From positions 5,412,854-5,476,853 of the forward strand of contig NC_085092.1 in assembly GCF_963422355.1 (NCBI RefSeq): a DNA stretch of 64,000 bases. Reading direction: 5' to 3'. The DNA comes from Corticium candelabrum (taxonomy: Eukaryota; Porifera; Homoscleromorpha; Homosclerophorida; Plakinidae). Positions within the stretch are counted from its first letter, which is position 1, and every line of letters begins with the position of its first letter. Below, one piece after another: positions 1 through 13,300 of this stretch. The position numbers were made by a program, and so were the translations under genes. The notes below the pieces were generated by a model. That model was not told the origin of the DNA, ran no database searches, and saw only the letters and a list, made by a program, of their open reading frames with translations.

Positions 1-1269
1 CGCACACTTCATCGATGTCGAGTATTTTGCCTTCGTTGCCTGCCAGTTGAGACACTCTGCCCAACAATTTATCCAGAACTGCCCACGGCAAAGGAATAGC
101 CTGTCGTTGACTCCACAGTGACCGTACCATTGCTACAAATATCTCCTTCACCTTCATCACCACCGGATCAGGATTCTTGGTGCCAGATCGTGTGTTGTCA
201 ACACGAAAAGTCAGTTTATTCGGATTTTTCTCTGCCAACACCATATGCTCACCAAACTTGTTCTTCTGCACCACATCTTGCAGTATTTCTTCTTGTTCTT
301 CTAAAAATTTAGGATTCATGTTCTTTGTTTCGTCTTCTCGAGTGGACACTGCAAATGTGACTGGTGCTCGCTTAACATAGTCCTGACCAAGAAAAGGACC
401 ATCACTCACTGATGGATGAGCCATCTTGATGCAATTCATGTGGTAAGCCAACAGCTCACGTCTCGTCTTAGGACCAAACCGTTCCATCACCAATTGTTCG
501 CTTCCTTGTTTTGATCGGAACAAACATTGAGGTATGGGATCTGCAAGACTCTTTGTTCCATCCATCACTATCATGTAAGCGGTTGCACTGTAGTCACTGC
601 TGTCTGCCATCAGTGCTGCGTGCGTCATCAGAAACCGCTCTTGACCGCCGCGATCACACAATGTGATCAACATCATCATTTTACTTTTCGCTAATTCAGC
701 CTTGTCACGACGCAGTAGATCTGCAAATGCTGCTTGCACCTCAGTTAGTTCTGTGGAGAACAGAAAATTGTGTAGCGACTTCTTCAATACTGTGATGCTG
801 CCTTCCCGTCCGGTTGTCTGTATCTCTGTTGCTAAAGCTACAGTGTTGCTACTACTCGCCAAATGTTGTTCGGCTGGTTGACTTGTCTGCTCGATGACAG
901 AATCTCCCTCGTCGTCTTGTGTTACTTCTTCACTACTGTCCGCTGCCCCTTCTCGGTGGCGCTTTTCAACATACTCATGATAGCCTCTGACCAAAACTTG
1001 ATCAATGATCTGTTCTTTGTCTTCTGGTTTCAGTTCCTTCCAGTTCGTGTTCGAACCGCCTCCAATTCTCATCACTTTCACGTGTGCTCCTCTCGTGCTT
1101 TCCCTCTTATCAATAAATGGCTCGTCCAAATAAGAATCTCCAAGAGAAGACTTGCCGGCATCTTCTTCACCAAACATATCGATGTTTCCTCGTAGTATTG
1201 GTAACTCCCCCTTTTTCAAAGCATTTTCGTAATCAGATTTCACAGATGGACCCAGACGATCAATAGCAC
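1..1269 (-). CDS. Roc-like GTPase exon with start of COR-like region
   Basis: The 1269 bases are fully open on the minus strand in the frame entered after a TTTTTCGTAG acceptor. About residues 33-42 of the exon read GEEDAGKSSL, a P-loop (GxxxxGKS). STRGAH follows as a plausible switch I. After an acidic low-complexity insertion of roughly 100 residues comes CDRGGQERF, the DxGGQ G3 motif typical of Roc/MFHAS1/LRRK GTPases. The last part (PLPWAVLDKLLGRVSQ...) resembles the start of a COR domain. The reading frame is still open at base 1, so the C-terminus lies outside the window. The acidic insertion between switch I and G3 is longer than usual. Small plus-strand ORFs in this stretch are shadows. 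Confidence 0.82.
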
Positions 1270-4200
1270 CTACGAAAAAGTGATGACAACAGTTAATTAC
1301 AATAGTAAATGCACAACAGCCATAACATACAAACATGCATATCAATTAGATTTTAATAGATAACAACTAGCCACCTAGTATCACTAAAATATGCAACTAT
1401 ACAGTTGAATGTGATTTGAAGAAATGCACAACAAACATTGAAATAGTATGCCAGCATTCCATAACTACCGGAAATTTCCAAAACAGTGCCCAGGACAGCA
1501 ATACAGAAAATGGGATTTTATGGAAGACTATCCATTCTCAATAATTATAAGCGTCCAGTCGGTTCGTAGGAAACTCTGGAAATTGGTAGACTGACTTGAG
1601 TACCACAGAGTAAGCAAGTGTGAGGCCCATCACGACATCTGATCATGTCTAGACATGTCCTAAGACACTGGTGAATAGATTGAGGTTAACCTGATTACGT
1701 AAAAACGTGATTCAGCATGAAGTCGATCACAAAGCTGTAAGTCTAAATTTGCATCTGTGTTTCATGTCAATCAGCTGAGAGTCAGTATCTTCACTTATTA
1801 GATGCGTTTCTCGGTTTTAATGGCACACAACGTCGTCCAGATACTCTTCTTGCACCCTCATGGCTTCGCCATATCTTGCACGGTTTCCTTGAACTTACTT
1901 ACTTGAACATCCAGGTCACGTGACTTGGTGCAAACATGGCATATAAACGAGACTTAATTGTGTTTATTATAGCCTACCAAATATACACTTTGCATATTCT
2001 TGCTTTACAGCTACCTAACCTAAACTTTACTAAAACTTTCCATATTTACTAAACTTGAAAAATGACCTATTTTCAAGTGAGCGTGACATTCTGGAGTCCG
2101 AGTGCAATCAGCACAGTGCTCCTTTAAGAGTGCAACCAAACCTTACGGCCCTCCTACACTTCTTGTCAGGTGTTTCTTTAGAGGTTCCTTCGTTAATCCA
2201 CAGTGTAAGACCGCTGTCTGGTTGCCAAACCTGTACCTGCACTGTAGTATAGTAATGCAAGTTACCAATACAGCCTCGCAATATCTACCAACTTTGGGCG
2301 CCGACGTCAAATCGCACACTACAATCTTGATTTTTATTAGCGACCCATGGGCTGTAAATGAGAACAGTTTCCAAAAAGTCGCCCAGTGGGCAGTCTTCAG
2401 GCTGGCCACTGTTTCGGAAATTCCCGCTACCCAGTTTCTGCAAGTGACAAGACAGAGTTGCCAACTCACACGCAACTTGCGTAAGTCTCACGCAAGTTCC
2501 TTCAGGTCACACGCTCACACGCAAGGAACCCAGATCTCACGCAACTTTTAGACTGCTGGAACTAGACCCAGTCGCACGTGTACAGTGAACAGTACGTACA
2601 CCATAGATTCACATAAAAATCTGTAGTGTCTGATAGAAATATAAAATCTAATGAGACTGCCGTAAAGTGATCGATCATTACGAATAACCAACCCCAGGCA
2701 AGTAAAGTTCTGAAGCTGATCATTATAGTTCAGCAGCACGACCATCAAGGTGACGACATCTGATCATGTCTAGACATGTCCTAGGACACAGGTGAATAAA
2801 TTGAGGCTAAAATGATTACCTAAAAACGTGATTCAGCATGAAGTCGATCACCAAGCTGAAAGTCTACATTAGCATCTGTCTTTTCATGTTAATCAGCCTT
2901 CTGAGAGTCTCTTCACTTACTAGATGGGCTTCTCGTTTCTAATGGCACGCAATGCTGTCCAGATACTCTTCTTGCATGTCCAGATACTCTTCTTAAAGGG
3001 TGCACTTTTTCAAACACTCAGTAAACGCAAAGACTTAGACGCTCTAATTTACACTAAAGGCAAAGCTGACTGAAGTCTCTCTATAGCCTGAATTGGAACA
3101 ATCAAGACCTTGCAGTATAAGGTTTCGTTAGATCGTGACTCTGGGAGCTAAATTCTAGGCTTTTAGATGTAGTTCTCTGAATTTTTCTTCTAAAACATCA
3201 AACTGAGATTGCTACACTGCAGTTTCAGTAAAATTCAGCAAAAACCCTCGCACTTTGAGCAAAATTGGAGTTCCTTCCATTCTGCATGTGACCAGAAAAC
3301 ACACGTCACATTCCCGTATGTTGTGTCTGCCGTACTACATCTTTCTCTCAGAGTAAACAAGCGCAGTCAGTTCACAGTGAGCACAAAATTTGTATTGTTT
3401 AAAGCTTACACTGCTGCCGTGCCCATCAATTGACACCTAAATAGCTGGTTTTGCAATAGTTTTCGTCTATTGACCTTGACGCATGCACAAGATATGAACA
3501 GCATATGAAGGGCTTACTGGTGATCGGTACTGATTTTCTTGCCAGGACACTTGAACCTATGTTACGTACAATAGCTACGGCACAAAAACTATGTCACTTG
3601 ATATCGACTCAAGTGCGCATGCCTAAGTGTGACCCTGCACCTTTAAGTGGGGACACAGAAAAGTAACAAAAAAGGTCTTCCAATGCATATCGCTACATTT
3701 GTGTACTAAATAGCCTCCTTTGACTCTACAATATCTCTTACAGATCTGGCATTCAATGGCTCCAGTTTGCTGACGTACAGGTTTCTTTCTCTTTGAGCAA
3801 TGCATTTGCGTCTCTTCAACTCACTAATGTGTCTGACATCTGAGGCAGTCACAGCACACAACAGCTTGTAAATCAACATTGCCATACGACAATTGACTAG
3901 ACTCCAGGCAGGCATAGTAATTCTCTCTCCAAGCAGATCTTGATCTATTTGCTAAGTAATACCAAGAGCTTCCTGGAATCTTCAGATCGTTTAGCTCTTT
4001 CCTAATTATGTCTTTCCAGCGTTTTCTAAAGCCACCTTCTCAACGTCTTTCTGATAGCCACCCAAAGGAGCACGTCTTGGGAATTCAATGGTTGGGCATT
4101 TGAGCCAAATGCCCATAACCATTGTATACTGGAAGGTCGTGTTATAAGTGCTACGTTTACAGTGCCAGGATCTCCCCAGTCTGATTGTTTCATAATATGC

Positions 4201-4314
4201 GATGAAGACAGACAGAGAGACGGAAGATAAAACAGACAAACAGACCGACAGACAGACACACAGACAGATGCTCGTGATGTAAACGTTTGATTTAAATAGA
4301 AAATATATGTATTG

Positions 4315-4353
<39 letters not shown>

Positions 4354-7300
4354 GACAGACAGTCAAACCGACATACAGATGAACAGACACACAGATACAG
4401 GCATTATATACTTTGTATTTGTTAATGTACTCAAATTTTTATCCTCAAACACAGTTTTACACAAAGCTCCAATGCTTTAGATGCTTTGTAACTCTGCAAT
4501 CGACATTCAAGCCTAATTTCCTGAAGCTTCAGGTGTGGATCCAACATACATGAAATCTTGCTCGTATTCAATGTTATCGTGTTTGTATTGTATGGAACTG
4601 CAATCTTTGGAACATACCTCCCTACCTGCAGCGACCACCTTAGTTTTTGGAATACTCAGTCGTAAACCAAAATCTTGACTTGTCTTGATATCTTCAGTCA
4701 CCGCTGTCAAAGCCCCTGTTCTTGTGTAGGGAATGAATAATGGCCAGCAACTTGGGAGGCAACCGATACGAATAATGAAGAATGTGCCAAAGAGTATTGC
4801 GGTTGACCGAATCATATGCCTCTTTTTAAATTAATAAAACAAGCATAGACGGGATGGTCATATTCTCGTGCTCTCTCCGTCAATACCAGAAGAGACAAAA
4901 GTTGGTCAGCACAGCCTCTACCGCGACAGAAACCACACTGGCTTTCATGGAGAAGTTGTTCTGCTCTGGGTTTGTGCCAATTTACGATAGCTTTGGCAAA
5001 CACCTTACCAGGTATGCTTAAAAGGGCAATACCACGGTTGTTGTTGCAGATGGTACGGATTCATTTCTTGTGCAGGGGCACAAGAAGTTGACTATGCCAG
5101 TCTGCCAAAACTAATTCAGTCGCCAAAATGACATCAAACATAGATTTTAGCTACTGAATAGTCACATCCTCACCCAAACTGAGCATCTCTAAGGTTCCAT
5201 CAAACACCAGGTGCTTTTCCCAATCTCAACTGTGAGGTGGCTGATTTGATCTCCTCTTCAGAAAGGGGAATAGACAACTTGTCATTTGACGGAGATGAGG
5301 TGGACAAGGAAGACACAATAGGACTATCATTGATGGAGACAGCATTGATGTTAATTGGGCAATTCACCACCCCTGAAATGTTCGACACAACGATTCAACT
5401 TTTCCTTACTGTTACTTAAACTCGTACCATCTTCAGCAACTAGACTAATTGAAGTTGGTTTAGAATACGTCTTCTGTAGAAGGCGTAAATTCTCTATCAA
5501 AATGCCTCCACGTGGGGATTGTTATTGAGACAGTACTCCTTCACAAGTGCAACCAGACTTTACGGCCCTCCTAAGCTTCTTGTCAGGTGTTTCTTTAGAG
5601 GTCCCTTTGTTAATCCACAGTGTAAGACCGCTGTCTAGTTGCCAAACCTGTATGTGCACTATAGTATGGTAAGGCATGTTACTAATACAGACTCAGAATA
5701 TTGATCAACTTTGGGCGCTGCACTACCATCTTGATTCTCATTAGCGGCCCCTACGCTGTAAATGAGAACAATTTCCAAAAATTACCCAGTGGGCGGTCAT
5801 TTGGGCTGGCCACTGTGTTGGAAATTCCAGGCATCAAGTTCTTCCAAGTGATGAAATGACGATTAACTCCTGCTACTCCCTCGTAACTGCTTAACCATAT
5901 CAAGCTTTACTCACTGACCGAAACAGCATCAACTCAAATTAGAACGTTACAATAGCTGAAAACTACAGTTTAGAATGAAATATTAGCGGGAATTTATTTT
6001 GGCAAATTGGTGAATTTTTCAGCGACTGCCAATATAAAACCAGCAATTAATTTGGCTACCAGGATATGTTGACGTGATCGTCCACGTGGACCAGGCATCA
6101 TATCGAGTGGTACGTCACACCGATGAGTCCTTGCTTGCCATCTGTTCTGCCTATGAATGAGGCCATAAGACTATGGATGAAGCTGAACTGTCACGTTTAC
6201 GCGAGTCCTGTTCATTGTACTAACACAAAGCAGTTCTTCGTCACTATGCAGTAGTCGGAGACCAGTAAGTTAGGGAAATGTTAGCCACGAACACAGCTGT
6301 CAATCACAAACTCCTCCATGACCACTTATCGTGAGACGTACATCAGTTATCAAACAACGATGTCGATTGCCAAAATAAAATCTGCCAATATGCTTTGTCT
6401 GTCAATTTCTTAGCAAACCGCCAATATAAATTCCCGCCAATGTTTCATCTTATACGGTATTGTAAACAATGATCACATGCAGTATTGACTTTCCGTACAA
6501 AGAAAAGCCAATACAACATTCATATATTAATTTAGGTATGACATAAATAAATCAATAAAAACTAAACAAATTTCTGCTGGTCAGTTGGATCGCTCTGTTG
6601 TGAGTTGCAAATATGATAAAAATAAATACTGACAATCTACTAGAAGAATATTAGGTGAGATGAACTTGTGTGATAATGAAAATAATCACCTCTTCTAACA
6701 TTAGTATGCTGTTACTTCAAGGGATAGGAAAAATCATTATACATGACAAAAGGTGTTTACATATACAGTATTGGCTGTTGTGTGACATCGTCATAATGCA
6801 CACGATTGTCTCACTTACTGGGAAGTTGAACATCAATGTTTGCACTTTCTACAACATCTGGTGATGGATTTACAGCTGCAACAGCACTCTAACATCACAC
6901 ATAAACAAGTTATAGTTAATACACAAAATTTACACTACACAACAATCAGATCACACTTCCTCGATGAATTCCTTCAGATGGGAAAGAATAGCAGAACGAG
7001 TTTCTTTGTGACTGCCCTGATCTGACTGCAGACTTTCTTCTCCTACTTGAATTGCAGTTTTGCCAGCCTGTCCAATAAAGCACAGTGTTTGTTATTGGTG
7101 CAATAAACAGCAACACCTCATACCTTACTAGTATGTATATATACATACATGTTCATTAACTAAACAACATAAACTATTTACAAATTTAATGCTAAAACAC
7201 AGTTACTGTAATCCAGCGTTCGTTATCTGTTGTTCACACAGTAACAAACAAACTACTTGTATTACTAATCACACATTCACTAAATCAATGCTCACCACTG

Positions 7301-10300
7301 TGTCACTCATCATTTCAAACCACCACATATCCATATCCTATGCAGTCATGTGACTGACCCATAAAAATTATTTAATTACTCTAAATGTACATCAACATTA
7401 TGATCAGCACTTCAAACAAGATCATTATCAGTGTATGCTTTCAATAAATATTCTCCCATTTCCATTCAGTAACACCAGAAAATATCAACACCATCACCTA
7501 ACCACTAGAAATTGACAATAGAAAAATTCATCACAATACAAAGCATCTTCCTTCTTCTCTACTTGACAATATTTCATACAACCAAGAAATTGTCCACAAC
7601 GTCAATGTCATCTGTTTACAAGCTTCCCCGACAGCTTAGCAAACTGCCATCTGTTCTCAAAACACACACCTTCAAACAAGTGTACAGCAACTTAATCCTC
7701 CATTCACACTCCACACACTAACACTAATTGATTTCTTTCTGTTTCCTCTTTCTCAGCACATTCTGGTTGCAAAAACAGACAAATGAACAATTTGCCTGCT
7801 AAATGGTTGAAAGTAATGAAAACGATTTGATTGCAAATTTATTATTTGATTTATCTGTTGGCTTTAAAATGCACTACACTGTGCAAATGCAAAACGTAAT
7901 TCATTAAAATCATCGCAACTCAACTGTTCATGTTTGTTGCTTTAGCAGTTGAGATAAAATGTCACACGACATTCATATATTATCATCATAGTCTTCATTT
8001 CTTGTTCTCATCACTAACCCATAAACATTTACCATACAATAACAGAGTTCAACACAGAGCCGGCCAAGCCAGCAAACTGCCGGCTGAAGAGCACAGGAAA
8101 TTGAAACTGCGGCTGGAATTTGAGACAGTGGCGTTTGAGTCTGATATGATCCATCAATTCCAGTCAGATGGACGATATCTACAAATGTCAGCAAATAAAA
8201 GAATAACCTGGCTCTTATTGCTCACAGTTTAACACCCCAAAGCTTCCATATAACTCCTCCCACAAGAGTGGGTTAAGTGAAAACAAGCTTTCTCAAGCAT
8301 TTACCAATTATTAATTATCAGTTAGCTACACATGGAGATCAGTCAGCGAGATGTCTCTCTACCTTCAGCTGTTTATTGGTTAATACTGTTCTTTATTCAG
8401 TCAGGTGGAACCTAATCTGGAATGCACACAAGAAACCACCAAGGCAATGAGCTCTAACACGATCTGTCTAGACGTGTTCCTAGAGCCTTGTACAAGTTAT
8501 TCAGGATATCCAGATTGAGAAGTTGGACTACACTGAATACATTGGTAAAAGTGGACACGCCACTGGACAATCAGTTGTTTTGCGAGCTGACCAAAAATTC
8601 ATGGAAAGAACACTGACTACTAACTGCTCACATCTGCCATATCTCTTATTATCTTACATTACAGCTCAAAGAACAACTAAAACATATTAGCACAAAATAC
8701 TTCAAACCAAATACAACAAGTTTCTACATACATTGTTCTTAGCTGACACATCAACTCTCAATGATGTCAACAGCTTGACAACTGATAAATGGTCATTCCT
8801 AACAACATACTGTGAACAGATCAGATGTAATGCTGTTGATCCATCCTAAACAATAAACAATTTACATTAGATACAAAAAACAGTCAAAACCAGAAATTTA
8901 CAATGATACTAAAATGGCATGCAGTCATACTGCACCAACACACAGACTATTATCAAACAGCAGCAACTGCTTGCTGTCATATACAACAGACATGCAAACA
9001 TATACAACAGACACATTGCATTACAACCAATTAACATTTGAACAATAAACAAACTTCTGAATAAGTCAATTCAAAAATATTGTTGTTGATACAAATAAAA
9101 AGAAATGATAAATGAGTTGGTATTCAGAAAGTCAGTTTGATAGTTTAAACAACCCACTAGGATCAACACCAGATGAAAAATACTTTGTTTACTCCACAAT
9201 TTTACAATAAACAGAAATCCAGTGTGTGTGCATGAGTGGCTTGATCAGTCAGTTTATGTAAAAATGATTGTATCACCAATTGAGTTCTACATTAATTAAT
9301 TCAAGTCTTATCAGTCAGGGTTCAAAAAATCCTGTCACCAAGACACCATATGACGACCACTTCTAAATGGTTGGTGACTAAACGAGCAGTGTGGTCAACA
9401 ATTTGGCAACTAGAAATATTTGGTAGTGTTTAGTCTTTGTGGCAGTGGCTCTTGGATGCGAACCACCTGCTCAGCAGATAGGTTTTGCGTTACAATATGT
9501 TACAACTTTCTAAGTTTCCATTTAGTGGCACACTGCGAAGTAGGCCGTCTAACTTAGCACCTTCGTACATATCACGTAACAACGTATCACCTAGCAATCT
9601 ATTGTGAGTTGTTGCTATTCTTACATTTAATTTATGTCTATTAGGTGCGTTTAATTTTTCAAACAATCGCAGTTACTCTTATTCTTCATACGCTGCACCA
9701 GCAAATCCAAGTCAACAGCGCTATAATCGATGAGACGCCATTGCGCAGCAGCTTCTCCCGAATGAAACACGAAATCTGCAGTCAATCGTAGTTGAAAAGG
9801 AAGGCAACTGCCTATTTAGATTCTTTTCTACGCTGTTCAAAGGAAACAAAGACTCTGACCATCTTGAATTAAGAAAAATAAAAACTATTACGTAGATCTT
9901 TTGCAAACGCCGGGCATCGGAAATGGCAAAACAAACAGCATTTTCCACAGCAAGCTGCATGAGTGTCTTTCTATCAGAAGAACTACCAGGTACATTCAGG
10001 AGCTCGTACGTCTCCTAGTGCTGCTAAGAAAGTCTGTTCAGACAAAAGTATCCGCATGTACAGTTCTGAAATCTAGATGTTGAATGATGTGCGCGCTATT
10101 GTTGAAGTGCTAACAAAAGTTTATCACTTGTGTTCCAGAGATTAGCACAGCTAGCCATACGACAGGTGGGGTTACATGCAGTAGCCGGATGTACTGTTCT
10201 CAACAACAATAGTGGCACTGAGTCAGAAGAGAAGAAACGCTCTTATCTACTCAACCAAACAATGCTCATGTCTTATTGGATGGGTTGCCACGATGTCGAT

Positions 10301-13300
10301 GTGATGACAAACCACATTTTTGTTTGCTTGTAGCTATACAATTAGTTGAAAGTTAGGATAAAATATGAATACTCATAGTATTACACAGAAAGAATCCCAA
10401 GCATAATACTGTACATTGATGTGTTTACTTGCTATCTACAATGTTCATCCAATGTTACTGCAAATTCCTAGTTACGTCTTAATTTAATGTCAAACATGAT
10501 AATCTGGGAAAGGTCTCAACAGTGATATTAATGACTTGTTTATTTCTGGAATCTCTGAACTAGAAACGAGTGAAAGTTTGGCAACCAACCGTTCCTCTAC
10601 ATGGCCAAACTGGCGACCAGATTCAAACACATTATTCGAACCCAGCAAGTTATCTATATTCATGTTCTGGAATCCTATCGCTTTGTTTCTGTCAGTTCTA
10701 CACAACAGACTGCAGTTCATGTAAATTAGAGTTCATCTACTCCAAACATCAGAGATGGGCATGGATCTATTGCAGCTGCTGTAGTACTGTGTCCGTACAA
10801 GTTTCAACTCTGTCAAGTCGGTCCGATGGTCTTTGATCTGAACTTTGGTAACCTAAATTGGCTTGTCTGAAATCAGGATTAAACATGTCTTATAAGTGAT
10901 GTCAAGATCAATGCAGTGTCTAATTGTATATTCCCGTCAAGTGGCAGGGAAATGAAAGGACGAGAAAAATAAGCAATCTGGGCACTGCTGCACTAGTTCA
11001 GAAAAGGAGGTCCATTCTTCACTCAATTCCAACCACTTAAATCAAAACATCTGGTCTAACAATGAAGGATAATCAGTGATGAGAATGCTAATACAAACCC
11101 ACAAAAACAACGTTATTGCAATTGCAGATGTAAGAGTTAATAATTAATGAGCTAAGTAAATGTATTTATAGCTTGTGAGATGGTAGGGTGCAAGATCTTC
11201 TAATCAGTGTTGTAGATCAGGCAACTTGCTTCACAGCTTGCTTGCAGTCAGATGTGCCCTCTTGGCAGCAAAGTGACATAAAAGTGATTCTTGGACTTCC
11301 TTCCCTCTTGAATTGCAATTAGGGCAAAATTCTTTGCATACATTTCAGTGATTTCAGTCTTTGTCGCTTCAGACAAGTGGCCAAAGTCAAGAGGTTGCCG
11401 CAAAGAAATGCATAATATGAAATGTAGGAGGCCGTCAGTATCCACAATAGCACGACCGATGATAAAGCTTCAAGTGCAGTTTCTGTTCAGCTGTGTTTGT
11501 CGCATCTTTGTTTAGAATTGCTGCATCAAATTCTGCACTTGTATGAAGACAGAGACTTTCTAAGTGTAAGCAGACTGCTTGACGTACAATACATGTGTTT
11601 GATCGAAGGACACAGGTTTGCAATCGCCAAGCATTACATGAACTGCATGCTTCTCAAATCATTGTAAGTAGATAGTTAGAGATAATGACTGTGAGACTCT
11701 GCTAGGGTAATAACAAAGCAAGTCTTCACGCCTAATTCCGACTTCAAATAAAATAGCAAAGACCCAATAACCACTCTCTCTCCCAGCCCTCACGTGCTCC
11801 CTTGCCACCTCACGTGCAAAAAAGCACTGCACACCGTGGAGAACCAAACCTGCAGTGCAATCATGTTACACACACACTTCCTACCATCACAGACACTTGC
11901 CAATCCTCCCATGTACAAACAACAGTTCAAAATGTCATCACAAAATATGTTACATACAAACAAACTTACATTAGTTGTTGCTGCTTTGTTGCACTTTGAT
12001 TGAATAAGACGTTGTACTACAGGTAAACGACCATCACGACATGCAATGAGAAACGGTGTGTAGCCATCCTAAACAATTTGAAACAATAACTTCAAGTCAG
12101 CAAAAGTAATGTTAACAGTAAAACCTCATCACGAGCTTCAACGTTGAGACCAATGATCAATAAATAATCAACAACCTCAACATCATCAGCAACGTGTAGA
12201 GCTGTCTCTCCTTCCTGTAGTTGACACACAATGTTAGAAAAACATTTATCAGTACAATACTAACTACAATGAATGCAAAATATACAACATAGACACAATT
12301 GCATTAGAAAAAAGTAACATTTCACCAGCAAACAAACTTCTGAATAAGTCAATTCAACAATATGGTTGTTGACAATAATAAAAAAATGGTAAATGAGTTG
12401 GTACTCAGAACGTCAGTTTGCTAGTTTCAACAACCCACTAGGATCAACACAAGAAATGAAATACTTTGTTTACTCAACAATTTTGCAATAAACAGAAATC
12501 CAGTTTGTGCATGAGTGGCTTGATCAGTGCAGTTTATGTAAAAAAGATTCTATCACCAATTGAGTTCTACATTAATTAATTAAAAAGTCTTATCAGTCAG
12601 GGTTCGAAAAATCCGATCGTCAAGTCGCTAATTTGGCGACTAGAAATGTTTGGTAGCTTTCAGTCTTTCGGCTCTTGGATGCGAATCACCTGATCAGCAG
12701 ATATGTTTTGCATTACAATATGTTGCCATTTTCTAAGTTTACCATTTAGTGGCACACTGCGAAGTAGGCCGTCTACTTAGCACCTTTGTACATATCACGT
12801 AACAACGTATCACCTAGCAATCTATTGCAAGTTGTTGCTATTCTCTGGTTGATCAACATTTTTATGGACTTCACTGCCTGTACTGATCTCACTGGTCTCT
12901 GCCATCAGCTCCAGACAAACCCAACTACAGACCTGCACGCGCGTTTAATTTTTCAAGCAATCGAGGTTACTCCTGTTCTTCATACGCTACACCAGCAAAT
13001 CCAAGTCAACAGCTCTATCATCGATAAGACGTCATTACGCAGCAGCTTCTCCCAAATGAAACACGAAATCTGCTGTCAATCGTAGTTGAAGGTGACGACA
13101 ACCGCCTATTTAGATTCTTTTCTACGCTGTTTAAAGGAACAAAAAATCTGACCATCTTGAATTGAGACAAATGAAAACTGTTATGTAGGTCTTTGCAAAT
13201 GGCGAACGTCGGAAATGCAAAACAAACAGCTTTTTCCACAGCAAGCTGCCTGAGTGTCTTTCTATCAGAAGAACTACCAAATACGTTCAGGAGCTCGGAC

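Larger units (their letters stand above)
8985..12283. repeat. Tandem segmental duplication, copy A
   Basis: From about the TATACAACAGACACA motif onwards, this 3.3 kb aligns with 12284-14602 plus 23143-24130 in the same orientation, with scattered substitutions and small indels. It holds two ankyrin exons of the minus-strand gene and several decayed ORFs. Ends are approximate to tens of bases. Copy A lacks the retrotransposon of copy B, so it provides an 'empty site' reference. Confidence 0.85.

Noticed and set aside
2102..2551. Overlapping 149- and 110-codon ORFs on opposite strands
   Set aside because: They lie mostly within repeat R2, whose other copy at 5536-5850 does not keep either frame open.
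7930..8232. 100-codon plus-strand ORF and its minus-strand partner
   Set aside because: No motif, no splice or start context, and located in the A+C-rich intron.
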